From contig DIYG01000052.1 in assembly GCA_002428935.1 (NCBI GenBank), forward strand, positions 1-46,407: a stretch of 46,407 nt of DNA. Direction: 5' to 3'. The stretch is from Halieaceae bacterium UBA6060. Its GTDB lineage: Bacteria; Pseudomonadota; Gammaproteobacteria; Pseudomonadales; Halieaceae. The notes under the pieces were generated by a model. The model was given only the letters and a program-made list of their open reading frames with translations, searched no databases and was not told where the DNA came from. Position 1 is the stretch's first letter. Each line of letters starts with the position of its first letter. Positions 25,841-34,979 of the stretch are shown one piece after another. Made by a program: the position numbers and the translations under genes.

Positions 25841-27373
25841 ATGACCGCTACGAAACTCAACCTCAAGGATCGGTACCGCCTCCTTACGCGCGATCTCGAT
25901 TGGGAGTACAGCTATCAGAATCGCAAGGACGTCTTCCCCATGGAAGAGTTCGAGGGCATCAAGATCACAGACTGGAGCAAGTGGGAGGATCCCTTCCGTC
26001 TGACCATGGACGCTTATTGGAAGTACCAGGCAGAGAAAGAGAAGAAGCTCTACGCCATATTTGACGCCTTCGCCCAGAACAATGGTCAGCAGAACGTGAA
26101 AGACGCGCGCTATGTCAATGCGATCAAACTGTTCCTAACGGGCGTATCACCGCTGGAGTACCAGGCCTATAACGGATTTGCCCACGTGGGTCGCCAATTC
26201 GGCGGCGTTGGCGCTCGTGTGGCGTGCCAGATGCAGTCCCTGGACGAACTTCGTCATGTGCAGACACAGATCCATGCCATGAGCCATTACAACAAGCACT
26301 TCGATGGCTTTCAGGATTTTGCTCACATGCATGATAGGGTCTGGTACCTGTCCGTGCCCAAGAGCTTCTTTGACGATGCGCGAAGCGCCGGCCCCTTCGA
26401 ATTCATGGTGGCTATTGGCTTCTCCTTTGAGTACGTGCTGACGAATTTGCTCTTTGTGCCCTTCATGTCCGGTGCCGCCTACAACGGCGACATGGCGACG
26501 GTGACCTTCGGGTTCTCGGCCCAGTCCGATGAGGCACGGCACATGACCCTGGGTCTAGAAATCATCAAGTTTCTCCTCGAGCAGCACCCGGACAATGTTC
26601 CCATCGTGCAGCGGTGGATCAACAAGTGGTTCTGGCGAGGCACGCGCATGCTTGCCCTGGTAAGCATGATGATGGATTACATGCTCCCCAACCGGGTGAT
26701 GTCGTGGAAGGAAGCCTGGGAGGTTTACTTCGAGGAAGCCGGTGGCGCCCTGTTCAAGGACCTGGCCCGTTACGGTATCGAAATGCCCGCCTACGCAGGT
26801 ACGGCAATCGCGGAGAAGGAACACCTCTCTCACCAGACCTGGAGCATCTTCTACAACTACACCCATGCGGCGGCCTTCCACACCTGGATGCCCGACGAAC
26901 GTGAGATGGACTGGTTATCCGAGAAGTACCCAAACACCTTCGACAAGTACTATCGCCCGCGCTTCGAGCACTGGCGTGAGATGGAGCGTGCGGGAGAGCG
27001 CTTCTATAACCCGACGTTGCCTATGCTCTGCCAGACCTGCCAGATCCCCATGGGCTTTACGGAGATGAATGACCCCACCCTCGTGTCTTACCGCCAGTCA
27101 GTTTACAAGGGCGAACGTTTTAACTTCTGCTCCGACGGATGCAAAGACATCTTCGATCATGAGCCCGAGAAATATGTGCAGTCCTGGCTCCCGGTACACC
27201 AGATTTACCAGGGCAATTGCGGTGGTGCAGACGTCGAGACCGTACTCAAGGACTACTACAAGATGAATCTGGGTGTGGACAACATGGACTACCGAGGTTC
27301 TCCGGATGAACAGCGCTGGAAGCAGTGGCATAACCTGCAGTCCGCTGAAGACAAGTTAAAGAAGGCCAGCTGA
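25841..27373 (+). CDS. dmpN: Phenol hydroxylase di-iron alpha subunit P3 (DmpN)
   Basis: 510 residues from ATG 25841, chosen because GACGGAG sits eight bases upstream; a GTG at 25832 is the other choice. This is the catalytic subunit that hydroxylates phenol to catechol with O2. Six iron ligands are visible: Glu106, Glu136 and His139 (SLDELRHVQ), Glu197, Glu231 and His234 (SDEARHMTL). These closely match those of toluene/phenol monooxygenases. Near the C terminus are two cysteine pairs (CQTC and CSDGC) in a zinc-binding YHS-like segment, also typical of P3. Confidence 0.96.
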   Translation: MTATKLNLKDRYRLLTRDLDWEYSYQNRKDVFPMEEFEGIKITDWSKWEDPFRLTMDAYWKYQAEKEKKLYAIFDAFAQNNGQQNVKDARYVNAIKLFLTGVSPLEYQAYNGFAHVGRQFGGVGARVACQMQSLDELRHVQTQIHAMSHYNKHFDGFQDFAHMHDRVWYLSVPKSFFDDARSAGPFEFMVAIGFSFEYVLTNLLFVPFMSGAAYNGDMATVTFGFSAQSDEARHMTLGLEIIKFLLEQHPDNVPIVQRWINKWFWRGTRMLALVSMMMDYMLPNRVMSWKEAWEVYFEEAGGALFKDLARYGIEMPAYAGTAIAEKEHLSHQTWSIFYNYTHAAAFHTWMPDEREMDWLSEKYPNTFDKYYRPRFEHWREMERAGERFYNPTLPMLCQTCQIPMGFTEMNDPTLVSYRQSVYKGERFNFCSDGCKDIFDHEPEKYVQSWLPVHQIYQGNCGGADVETVLKDYYKMNLGVDNMDYRGSPDEQRWKQWHNLQSAEDKLKKAS

Positions 27374-27383
27374 GGAGGTTCCC

Positions 27384-27746
27384 ATGACAGTTGCAGCTAT
27401 TACGGATGACTACTCCGGCGAGCGTCTCGACCAGGTAGAGAACTTTCACGGGAATCAGGTGGTGTACGTGGGCTGGGATCGCCATCTCATGTTCTGCTCG
27501 CCCATTGCCTTTGCCACACCGCCTGCGACGCTCTTCGCGACGCTCTTGGATGAAATGCTTCCTGGGGCTTACGCCCAGCATCCGGAGTTCAAGGAAGTGA
27601 ACTGGGCTGAGGCGATTTGGCACCTGAATGGAGAAGCTTTTACACCGGACCGAAATAAGACGCTGGAAGAGCAGGGCATCGACCACAAGTCGATACTGCG
27701 TATTACCACGCCAGGCCTCGATGGCATCAAGGGCTCGGGAACCTAA
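27384..27746 (+). CDS. dmpO: Phenol hydroxylase gamma subunit P4 (DmpO)
   Basis: 120 residues, the small gamma subunit of the hydroxylase. Family-typical segments are VYVGWDRHLMFCSPIAFATPP, FKEVNWAEAIWHLNGEAFTP and IDHKSILRITTPGLDGI. A perfect AGGAGG precedes ATG 27384. It sits in the standard order between P3 and P5. Confidence 0.93.
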   Translation: MTVAAITDDYSGERLDQVENFHGNQVVYVGWDRHLMFCSPIAFATPPATLFATLLDEMLPGAYAQHPEFKEVNWAEAIWHLNGEAFTPDRNKTLEEQGIDHKSILRITTPGLDGIKGSGT

Positions 27747-27748
27747 CC

Positions 27749-28810
27749 GTGAGCTATGAAGTAACTGTTGAGCCCACGGGGGACGTGGTCGAGGTCGAGG
27801 ACGGACAGACCATCCTGGATGCGAGCTTGCGCCAGGGCGTCTGGCTACCTTTCGCCTGCGGTCATGGCACCTGTGGTACCTGCAAGGTTCAGGTGCTGGA
27901 AGGTGATGTAGAGATCGGTGATGCCTCACCCTTCGCCCTCATGGACATGGAGCGGGACGAGGGCAAAGTCCTCGCCTGCTGTGCAATTCCCGAGAGCGAT
28001 CTTGTCATCGAAGCCGATGTGGACGTGGATCCGGATTTTGAAGGTCTGCCCGTGGAGGATTTTACGGCGACCGTCGAATCCCTCACGAACCTTTCGCCCA
28101 CGATCAAGGGTTTGCGTTTGCGCTTGGATCGCCCCGTAGCGTTCCAGGCTGGGCAATACATCAATCTGCGTCTGCCTGGTGTGGATGGTGCTCGGGCCTT
28201 TTCCATCGCCAATGTGCCATCCGATTCCCAATACGTTGAGCTGCATATCCGCCGCGTCCCGGAGGGTGCGGCAACGGGTTACATCCATGACGTTCTCGCC
28301 GAGGGCGATGAACTGAAACTCTCCGGTCCCTACGGCCAGTTCTTCGTGCGCAAGTCAGCACCGGAAGATCTGATCTTTATCGCCGGCGGCTCTGGGCTGT
28401 CTAGCCCTCAGTCCATGGTTCTGGATCTACTGGAGTCTGGAGATACGCGGAAGATCACCCTGCTTCAGGGTGCTCGGAATCTCTCGGAACTTTATAACCG
28501 GGAGTTGTTTACGGCTCTGGCGGAAAAGCACGATAACTTCACCTACGTTCCGGCGCTGGACAACCCGGAAGACGGTGATGACTGGGCGGGTTTTTCCGGC
28601 TACGTGCACGAGGCGGCCATTGATTACTTCGACGGGCACTTTGGGGGCCACAAGGCCTACCTCTGCGGCCCGCCACCTATGATCGACGCGGCGATCACAG
28701 CGCTGATGCGCGGGCGTCTGTTCGAAAAGGATATCTTCATGGAGCGTTTCCTCACCGCGGCGGATGGCGCCGAAGGCGCGTCCAAGAGCGCCTTGTTCAA
28801 GAAGATCTGA
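27749..28810 (+). CDS. dmpP: Phenol hydroxylase NADH reductase P5 (DmpP)
   Basis: 353 residues beginning with GTG 27749. The N-terminal plant-type [2Fe-2S] ferredoxin domain (Cys37, Cys42, Cys45 in FACGHGTCGTCK and a cysteine near 77) is followed by an FAD domain (RAFSIAN, about 149-155) and an NAD domain (IAGGSGLSSPQSM near 211, then YLCGPPPMID). It passes electrons from NADH to the di-iron hydroxylase. The spacing to dmpO is only two bases, so translation is coupled. Confidence 0.95.
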   Translation: MSYEVTVEPTGDVVEVEDGQTILDASLRQGVWLPFACGHGTCGTCKVQVLEGDVEIGDASPFALMDMERDEGKVLACCAIPESDLVIEADVDVDPDFEGLPVEDFTATVESLTNLSPTIKGLRLRLDRPVAFQAGQYINLRLPGVDGARAFSIANVPSDSQYVELHIRRVPEGAATGYIHDVLAEGDELKLSGPYGQFFVRKSAPEDLIFIAGGSGLSSPQSMVLDLLESGDTRKITLLQGARNLSELYNRELFTALAEKHDNFTYVPALDNPEDGDDWAGFSGYVHEAAIDYFDGHFGGHKAYLCGPPPMIDAAITALMRGRLFEKDIFMERFLTAADGAEGASKSALFKKI

Positions 28811-28817
28811 TCTGCTC

Positions 28818-29129
28818 ATGAAGCACACCATAACGGTGGTAGATACGGGTGAGTCCTTCGCCTGCGCCGACGAGCAACATCTGCTCCAGGGAATGCAGAC
28901 GTTCCGCGTTGGCATGGCAATGCTGAAGGTTATCAATGTGGGCTGTCGTGGCGGCGGTTGTGGCGTATGCAGGATTCGAGTTCACGATGGCGAATACGAA
29001 GCGAAGAAAATGAGCCGCAAACATATCCCAGAAGAAGACCAGGCTCAGGGATTAGTTTTGGCCTGCCGTATCTATCCAAAAAGTGATCTGAGTATCGAGG
29101 TACTGCCTCTGGATATCCGTAAAGAATAG
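28818..29129 (+). CDS. dmpQ: Ferredoxin for catechol 2,3-dioxygenase reactivation (DmpQ/XylT type)
   Basis: 103 residues from ATG 28818; an upstream in-frame extension overlaps dmpP and is not family-like. A chloroplast-type [2Fe-2S] ferredoxin with Cys43, Cys48, Cys51 (GCRGGGCGVC) and Cys83 (LACRIYP). XylT/DmpQ proteins reduce the active-site iron of catechol 2,3-dioxygenase after oxidative inactivation. Here the dioxygenase gene is not the next gene; a HbpS-like gene and a regulator intervene. Confidence 0.9.
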   Translation: MKHTITVVDTGESFACADEQHLLQGMQTFRVGMAMLKVINVGCRGGGCGVCRIRVHDGEYEAKKMSRKHIPEEDQAQGLVLACRIYPKSDLSIEVLPLDIRKE

Positions 29130-29209
29130 GTTCGTCCCATCGCGCTCTGGCTATTTAGGGGTTCGAGTCAGTGCGCGGCCCCGTCGCTTTCTAATGGAGT
29201 AAAACAATC

Positions 29210-29593
29210 ATGCTTGATGGTGCCAGGGTCGAGGCCATCCTTGGCCGCGCCCGGGAGCGCGCGGCAGAACTGAATATCGCCGCCTGTATCGCCATTGTTG
29301 ATCCGGGTGCACACCTGGTCGCTTTCCATCGTATGGATGGCGCCATGCTCGGGCCCATTGATGTGTCTCTACGCAAGGCCCGCACCGCGGTGCTTTTCCA
29401 GGCTCCAACGGGAGACTTCGGTGCCGCCATCAGAGAACACGACCTTGAGGGCATGACTCTGACGAACGGGGGACTTGCGGCTTTTCACGGTGGTCTGCCC
29501 ATTCGCGACGGTGAGTTTCTCGTTGGTGGTCTCGGAATCTCCGGTGGAAGTGCGGATCAGGATCTGGATATCGCGCGCCACGCCCTTCGGTGA
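29210..29593 (+). CDS. GlcG/HbpS-like small protein of the phenol operon
   Basis: 127 residues of the GlcG/HbpS family (PF03928). It shows ACIAIVDPGAHLVAFHRMDGA, SLRKARTAV and the glycine-rich end FLVGGLGISGGSADQD. Homologues are common in aromatic meta-cleavage gene clusters, where their role (heme or cofactor binding, or small-molecule binding) is unsettled. ATG 29210 has ATGGAG upstream. It is the last gene in the hydroxylase transcription unit. Confidence 0.85.
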   Translation: MLDGARVEAILGRARERAAELNIAACIAIVDPGAHLVAFHRMDGAMLGPIDVSLRKARTAVLFQAPTGDFGAAIREHDLEGMTLTNGGLAAFHGGLPIRDGEFLVGGLGISGGSADQDLDIARHALR

Positions 29594-29640
29594 GTGTGGT
29601 TGTTCCTCCCTGGGGTTTTTCCCTTGGGCATGGAACGGCT

Positions 29641-29661
29641 GCATCTGTGAGGAACAGATGC
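29641..29661. terminator. Hairpin between convergent HbpS-like and GntR genes
   Basis: GCATCTGT and ACAGATGC are perfect 8-bp arms with the loop GAGGA. They lie 48 bases after the hydroxylase operon and before the 3' end of the opposing GntR gene. There is no T tract, so it is only a possible end-of-operon structure. Confidence 0.4.
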
Positions 29662-29773
29662 TCGGCGGCCACCATGCTCACCAAGGAGAACCTTGAGGGG
29701 CTCATGGCGTACGAGGACGACTTATGAAGACGCGTACCCATATGTGGGTGGAGGGGGTTACCGTGTGAAACGC

Positions 29774-30433
29774 CTATTCGCCCAGGTTTTCCTCGAGAAG
29801 CTTTTTGGTGATGTCTGCGGTGCGACGAATATGTTGCTCATTGGCTTCACAGAGGGCGGGAATATCTTTTGCGAGGGCCGCCTCGCAAATTGCGGTGTGC
29901 TCATCGTGGACGTTGCGGCGGGTGCTGCGGTCTATGCGCGCCAGGTTGCGATAGCGCTTGTGCTGATCATAAAGCGTTTCATAAAAGCGCATGAGCCAGG
30001 GCGAATGGCAGCAGGATACGAGCGCCCAATGGAACTCCCGGTTCCGTACCTCCCATTCCTGGATATCGGGATCAGTTTGCATTTCCGCTTTCGTCAGGTG
30101 GTGGAAGGCGGCAACCACTCGAGACTCCCATGCATCGTCGCTGTTCTCGACGCTCTGGGTCAGGGCCATCCCCTCAAGGACGACACGCAGGTTGGTGATG
30201 TCCTGGATTTCATCCGGTGACATATCGGAGACACGAAAGCCCCGTTGCCCCTGAACGCGGACGAAACCGTCGGACGTTAAACGATAGAGCGCCTCGCGCA
30301 GGGGCGTGGCACCAACGTCATAGGTGTTCTTCAGGAGTTCAATGCCCAGTTTGTCACCGGGGCCGAACTTGCCGTGCACGATGTCCTCGCGCAGCAGTTG
30401 GTAGGCCTGATCGGTCAGTGTTTTTGCTTCCAT
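29774..30433 (-). CDS. GntR-family (FCD) transcriptional regulator, AphS-like
   Basis: 219 residues. The N-terminal winged helix (TLTDQAYQLLREDIVHGKFGPGDKL, then TPLREALYRLTSDGFV) and the C-terminal all-helical FCD ligand domain (EIQDITNLRVVLEGMAL, NREFHWALV, DEHTAICEAAL) are clear. Metal/ligand residues of FCD proteins (Asp and His in NREFH and DEH) are present. A GntR-type repressor, AphS, controls the aph phenol genes of Comamonas testosteroni, so a similar role over dmpB and following genes is plausible. It is divergent from dmpB with a shared 268-base promoter region. Confidence 0.88.
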   Translation of the reverse strand: MEAKTLTDQAYQLLREDIVHGKFGPGDKLGIELLKNTYDVGATPLREALYRLTSDGFVRVQGQRGFRVSDMSPDEIQDITNLRVVLEGMALTQSVENSDDAWESRVVAAFHHLTKAEMQTDPDIQEWEVRNREFHWALVSCCHSPWLMRFYETLYDQHKRYRNLARIDRSTRRNVHDEHTAICEAALAKDIPALCEANEQHIRRTADITKKLLEENLGE

Positions 30434-30558
30434 GACGTGATGTCGTTTGTCGTCGCCAATATGGAGATTAAATAGAAAATGGCAGGTTTACGAGTATTAC
30501 CTGCGTTTGTTCGAGTTTCAAAGCGTTCTTTATAGCCATCAGCTATTAGGCAATTAAA

Positions 30559-30654
30559 TATATGAAACACTAAAATATCGATAAAATATTGCTTGGCGCG
30601 AAAATATAAACTATCGTTGTTTAACAGATATATCGATAAAAATTATTTCATATA
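30559..30654. promoter_or_regulatory. Composite inverted repeats in the GntR-dmpB promoter region
   Basis: The left arm reads TATATGAAA, 8 bases, TATCGATA (30559-30583). The right arm reads TATCGATA, 7 bases, TTTCATATA (30631-30654). Each arm has the same two words in mirror order, so the whole forms a large bipartite dyad around about 47 AT-rich bases. TATCGATA is itself a palindrome. The most likely reading is a pair of regulator sites, perhaps for the GntR protein, acting on both divergent promoters. Confidence 0.55.
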
Positions 30655-30701
30655 GATCTGTGTTGGCCTCTCTGCAGATCCTCACAACGGAGAACATAAC
30701 T

Positions 30702-31631
30702 ATGAGAAAAGGTGTAATGCGGCCCGGCCATGTGCAGATTCGGGTCCTCGATGTGGAAGAAGCGATCGTTCACTACCGTGATCGCTTGGGCCTAATAGAA
30801 GTACAGCGTGACGATGTGGGCCGTGTCTATCTCAAGGCCTGGACGGAAATCGATGCCTGGTCCGTGGTTCTGCGCCCTGCAGACGAGGCCGGTCTGGACT
30901 TCATGGGTTTCAAGGTCGTCGATAGCGATACTTTGGCTGCTCGAAAGCAGGACCTCATTGACTACGGTTGCGAGGTGGAAACGGTCCCTGCCGGTGAACT
31001 CAAGGGCTGCGGTGAGCGGATCCGGTTTGAGCTGCCCACGGGACACAAGTTTGAGCTTTTCGCCGAGAAAGAACAGACCGGCAAATGGGGGGTGACGGAC
31101 AACAACCCCGAGGCCTGGCCCGAAGGGCTCAAAGGTATGCGGGCCTCGCGTTTCGACCACTGCCTCCTTTACGGCGATGATGTAGACGGTGCCGTTGATC
31201 TTCTCCAAAACGTTCTGGGTTTCCAACTGGCCGAGCAGGTGCTGGATCGGGCCGCAAATGATTTTCGTGTAGCGGCGTTCCTCACGGTTTCCATGAAGGC
31301 CCACGATGTGGCCTTTGTGCGCCATCCCGAAAAGGGCAAGTTCCACCACGCCTCCTTCTATCTAGAAAGCTGGAACGATGTACTGCGGGCGGCGGATCTC
31401 ATTTCCATGCACGACATTCCCCTGGATATCGGTCCAACCCGTCATGGTTTGACCCACGGTCAGACGATTTACTTTTTTGATCCTTCGGGCAATCGCTCTG
31501 AAGTGTTTGCGGGCGGCGATTACACCTACCCCGATCATCCTGTTGTGACTTGGGATGCGGATAAGTTGGGAAAGGCAATCTTCTATCACGATCGAGAGCT
31601 CAATGAGAACTTCCTGGGCGTGGTGACCTGA
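30702..31631 (+). CDS. dmpB: Catechol 2,3-dioxygenase (extradiol, DmpB/XylE type)
   Basis: 309 residues from ATG 30702, which has ACGGAG nine bases upstream. It cleaves catechol to 2-hydroxymuconic semialdehyde. Two vicinal-oxygen-chelate repeats are visible, with iron ligands His153 (RFDHCLLY), His215 or 216 (KFHHASFYLE) and Glu267 (NRSEVFAGG), and the acid-base His at 248. Numbering is within a couple of residues of XylE. First gene of the second operon. Confidence 0.95.
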   Translation: MRKGVMRPGHVQIRVLDVEEAIVHYRDRLGLIEVQRDDVGRVYLKAWTEIDAWSVVLRPADEAGLDFMGFKVVDSDTLAARKQDLIDYGCEVETVPAGELKGCGERIRFELPTGHKFELFAEKEQTGKWGVTDNNPEAWPEGLKGMRASRFDHCLLYGDDVDGAVDLLQNVLGFQLAEQVLDRAANDFRVAAFLTVSMKAHDVAFVRHPEKGKFHHASFYLESWNDVLRAADLISMHDIPLDIGPTRHGLTHGQTIYFFDPSGNRSEVFAGGDYTYPDHPVVTWDADKLGKAIFYHDRELNENFLGVVT

Positions 31632-31633
31632 TC

Positions 31634-33130
31634 GTGACGAATCCTGAGCGCAGGGCCGAAGAAGCTGTGACCTTGGAAGTCAAAAACTTCATCAATGGCG
31701 AATACCGGACCTCATCCACAGGCAAGCTGTTTGACAATATTTACCCCTGTACGGGAGAGCGAAATAGCACTGTCCATGAAGCTTCCCAGGAGGACGTGCA
31801 TGCGGCGGTGCAAGCCGCCAGGGATGCTCTGAGTGGTCCCTGGGGTCGTATGACCGATGCGGAGCGCGGCGAAATACTCCATAAAGTCGCCGATGGTATT
31901 GATGCGCGCTTTGAAGAGTTCCTCGCTGCCGAGTGTCGCGACACGGGCAAGCCTTACAACATAGCTAGCCACATTGATATTCCTCGGGGCGCGGCAAATT
32001 TCCGCGTGTTTGCGGATGCGGTGAAGAACATGTCCACCGAGGCGTTCCAGATGGCAACGCCAGACGGTAAGGGTGCCTTCAACGTGGCCGTGCGCAAGCC
32101 CAAGGGCGTTATCGCGGTAATCAGTCCCTGGAACCTGCCACTCCTACTCATGACATGGAAAGTGGGACCAGCCCTGGCCTGCGGCAACACGGTGGTTGTG
32201 AAGCCGTCGGAAGAAACACCGACCACTACGACGCTTCTGGGCGAGGTGATGAACGAGGCAGGTGTGCCCCCGGGCGTGTTCAACGTCGTCAACGGTTTCG
32301 GGCCCGACTCCGCCGGTGCCTTCCTTACGGAACACCCGGGTGTGGACGCAATTACCTTTACCGGTGAAACCCGCACGGGCGAGATCATCACACAGACGGC
32401 TGCCAAAGGATTGCGGGACGTCTCCATGGAGTGCGGCGGAAAAAATCCCGCGCTGGTGTTTGCCGACTGCGATATGGACAAGGCTATTGAGGGAACGCTT
32501 CGTTCCGTCTTTGCCAACTGTGGTCAGGTTTGCCTGGGTACGGAGCGGGTCTACGTTGAGCGTTCCATTTTCGAGGAGTTCGTACAACGTCTCGCCGAAG
32601 CAGCAGGCAACTACAAGCTCGGTCTACCGGAAGACAAAAGCACGGACATGGGTCCCCTCGTGTCCCACGAGCATCAGCAGAAAGTCCTGTCCTATTACAG
32701 GCTTGCTGAAGAGGAAGGTGCAAGCATCGTTCTTGGAGGCGGGGTGCCGGATATGCCGGAAGCACTTGCCGGTGGTGCCTGGGTTGAGCCCACGATCTGG
32801 ACGGGTCTGGCGGACGATGCCCGCGTCGTAAAAGAAGAGATCTTCGGTCCCTGCTGCCACATTCGTCCCTTCGATACGGAAGAGGAAGCCATCGCCCTGG
32901 CGAACGACACACCCTATGGCCTGGCCGCAGCGGTGTGGACGGAAAACATGTCTCGCGCCCTTCGAGTTTCCCCACAGATCGATTGCGGCATCTGCTGGGT
33001 CAACAGCTGGTTCCTGCGCGATCTTCGCACGGCCTTCGGCGGCGCGAAGGAATCGGGTATGGGTCGGGAGGGAGGCGAGCACTCCCTGGAGTTCTACACC
33101 GAATTGCAGAACGTCTGCATCAAGATTTGA
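31634..33130 (+). CDS. dmpC: 2-Hydroxymuconic semialdehyde dehydrogenase (DmpC/XylG type)
   Basis: 498 residues, an NAD-dependent aldehyde dehydrogenase that oxidises the ring-cleavage semialdehyde to 2-hydroxymuconate (oxalocrotonate branch). Motifs are VISPWNLPL (Asn167), KPSEETP, FTGETRTG, the general base Glu266 in MECGGKNP and the nucleophile Cys300 in NCGQVCLGTERV. GTG start at 31634, two bases after dmpB. No hydrolase (dmpD) gene is found, so this would be the only visible route for the semialdehyde. Confidence 0.94.
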   Translation: MTNPERRAEEAVTLEVKNFINGEYRTSSTGKLFDNIYPCTGERNSTVHEASQEDVHAAVQAARDALSGPWGRMTDAERGEILHKVADGIDARFEEFLAAECRDTGKPYNIASHIDIPRGAANFRVFADAVKNMSTEAFQMATPDGKGAFNVAVRKPKGVIAVISPWNLPLLLMTWKVGPALACGNTVVVKPSEETPTTTTLLGEVMNEAGVPPGVFNVVNGFGPDSAGAFLTEHPGVDAITFTGETRTGEIITQTAAKGLRDVSMECGGKNPALVFADCDMDKAIEGTLRSVFANCGQVCLGTERVYVERSIFEEFVQRLAEAAGNYKLGLPEDKSTDMGPLVSHEHQQKVLSYYRLAEEEGASIVLGGGVPDMPEALAGGAWVEPTIWTGLADDARVVKEEIFGPCCHIRPFDTEEEAIALANDTPYGLAAAVWTENMSRALRVSPQIDCGICWVNSWFLRDLRTAFGGAKESGMGREGGEHSLEFYTELQNVCIKI

Positions 33131-33150
33131 AGTAAGGAATCAACGTCTCC

Positions 33151-33942
33151 ATGTCTACGCTAAGCAAGGAAACCGTCGCCCAACTCGCCGAACATCTCGA
33201 GAACGCCGAATTGCAGGCCCATGACGTCACGAAGATCACCGATGATCACCCCGACATGGATTTCGAGGACGCTTACGATATCCAGTGGGAGATCCGCCGT
33301 CGCAAGGAAGCCCGCGGCACGAAAATAGTTGGCATGAAAATGGGTTTGACCTCGTGGGCGAAGATGGCCCAGATGGGTGTCGAAGAGCCCTGCTATGGAT
33401 TCCTGGCGGACTACTTTAGTGTCCCCGATGGTTCCACCATTGATACCTCCAAGCTCATCCACCCCAAGGTTGAGGCGGAGATCGCGTTTGTTACCAAGGT
33501 GCCTTTGAAGGGGCCGGGTATCCATGTGGCCGACGTGATTGCCGCGACGGACTTCGTGCTTCCCGCTGTAGAGATCATCGATTCCCGGTATCGGGACTTC
33601 AAGTTCGATATCAAGAGCGTTGTGGCAGACAACAGCTCCTCATCCCGTTTTGTCACCGGTGGTCGCAGCCTGTCCGTGGATCACATGGACTTGCGTACCA
33701 CCGGCGTAATCCTGGAGAAGAATGGTGAAATCGTGGATATGGCCTGCGGTGCCGCCGTGCTGGGAGATCCAGCCGCCAGCGTGGCCATGCTGGCCAACAT
33801 GATGGGGGAGCGCGGTGAAGAGATTCCCGCCGGCACTTTTGTCATGACCGGTGGCGTGACGGCCGCCGTGGCGGTAGAGGCTGGTGACAACGTCACAGTG
33901 CGCTATCACGAGCTGGGGTCCCTGAGCATGCGTTTCGTCTAG
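33151..33942 (+). CDS. dmpH: 4-Oxalocrotonate decarboxylase (DmpH/XylI type)
   Basis: 263 residues, fumarylacetoacetase-like/hydratase fold. IVGMKMGLTSWAKMAQMGV, YGFLADYFSVPDG, the acidic metal-binding KVEAEIAFV and VEIIDSRYRDFKF follow DmpH closely, and differ from the hydratase DmpE found 9 kb downstream. It decarboxylates 2-oxohex-3-enedioate to 2-hydroxypenta-2,4-dienoate. In known systems DmpH and DmpE work as a complex and are encoded close together; here they are far apart in the same direction. Confidence 0.92.
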   Translation: MSTLSKETVAQLAEHLENAELQAHDVTKITDDHPDMDFEDAYDIQWEIRRRKEARGTKIVGMKMGLTSWAKMAQMGVEEPCYGFLADYFSVPDGSTIDTSKLIHPKVEAEIAFVTKVPLKGPGIHVADVIAATDFVLPAVEIIDSRYRDFKFDIKSVVADNSSSSRFVTGGRSLSVDHMDLRTTGVILEKNGEIVDMACGAAVLGDPAASVAMLANMMGERGEEIPAGTFVMTGGVTAAVAVEAGDNVTVRYHELGSLSMRFV

Positions 33943-33962
33943 TACAGAGTGAAACAGGCCCA

Positions 33963-34958
33963 ATGATAAATATAAGTAATCCAGCCGGCAGCAACTTCCC
34001 CCAAGGAACTCGCGGCATTGTTCCGGCGCTGCTGATCACCCTATTGATCAGTGCCTGCGAGGCACCCCTGAACCTGGAGCTGGTGGAAGCGGAGGAGGGG
34101 CGGAGTTTCCGTCGCTACGACCTGGTGCAGGCGGCGACGCACAGCGGATCCCACGTGGTCGCGATCAGCTCCGCTGGAGCGGTCATGGAATCGAGCGACA
34201 ACGGTCAGAGCTGGCGGCGCCAGGAGCTTGAGGGGCGTCCGCCGCTCATCGATGTCACGGCCTGTCCTGCCGGAAGCTTTCACGCGCTGGATTCCGAGCG
34301 TCGGGTATGGACCCGTGCCGAGGATGGCCGCTGGCAATCTTCCATCATTGATACCCCGGAAAACACCTTGTCTATCCACTGTGCCCCCGGCGGGCGTCTT
34401 TGGGTGTCGGCGAGCTTCAGCACTCTGTACTGGGCCGAGTCACCCCAGGTCGGCAACTGGACGGAGTTCAGTCTCTACGAGGACCTGCAGTTTACGGCGG
34501 TGCGGTTCGTGGATGACCAGGTGGGTTTCGCCCTTGGTGAGTTTGGCACCGTGGTTGCGTCCGCCGACGGTGGTGACAGCTGGGAGATGCTCGAACCTAT
34601 CCCCAACGAGTTCTATCCCATGGCCGTTGATTTCAAGGATCGCTTCACAGGCTGGGCCGGTGGCCTGGATGGCGTGATCTGGGAGACCCGGGATGGAGGT
34701 CAGAGTTGGCAGAAGCAGACCTCCGTCACGTCGGCGCCGGTCTACAACATTCACGCCGGTGCTTCCGGTGTTTTCGCCGTGGGTGGTAGTGCCAAGGCCG
34801 TGGAACTCGTCGACGGTGTCTGGCGGGAGTTCCCCGGCGCTCCGGATGTTCTCGCATTCATGCGCGCCATTGACACGTTGGAAGACGGGTCCCTTCTGGT
34901 GGCGGGGGGCGCTGGTCTCATGGCCGTAATCCCTGCCGAACAGTACGTCACCCGATAA
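33963..34958 (+). CDS. YCF48/BNR-repeat beta-propeller lipoprotein
   Basis: 331 residues. A lipoprotein signal has lipobox LISAC with Cys32. The mature part has BNR/YCF48-type repeats (SSDNGQSWRR, SADGGDSWEML, TRDGGQSWQKQ with FTGWAGGLDG between), forming a propeller like the photosystem-assembly factor Ycf48/Hcf136. In many proteobacteria such proteins are encoded beside MMPL pumps with DUF1302 and DUF1329 proteins, the same order seen here. The role is unknown; by context it is an envelope partner of the transport block. Confidence 0.8.
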   Translation: MINISNPAGSNFPQGTRGIVPALLITLLISACEAPLNLELVEAEEGRSFRRYDLVQAATHSGSHVVAISSAGAVMESSDNGQSWRRQELEGRPPLIDVTACPAGSFHALDSERRVWTRAEDGRWQSSIIDTPENTLSIHCAPGGRLWVSASFSTLYWAESPQVGNWTEFSLYEDLQFTAVRFVDDQVGFALGEFGTVVASADGGDSWEMLEPIPNEFYPMAVDFKDRFTGWAGGLDGVIWETRDGGQSWQKQTSVTSAPVYNIHAGASGVFAVGGSAKAVELVDGVWREFPGAPDVLAFMRAIDTLEDGSLLVAGGAGLMAVIPAEQYVTR

Positions 34959-34979
34959 GGCCCGGACAGGCGAGCGATT

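Noticed and set aside
30593..30612. TTGGCGCG before dmpB as a second sigma-54 promoter
   Set aside because: The -24-like half is present, but no TTGC-type -12 element follows at the required spacing.
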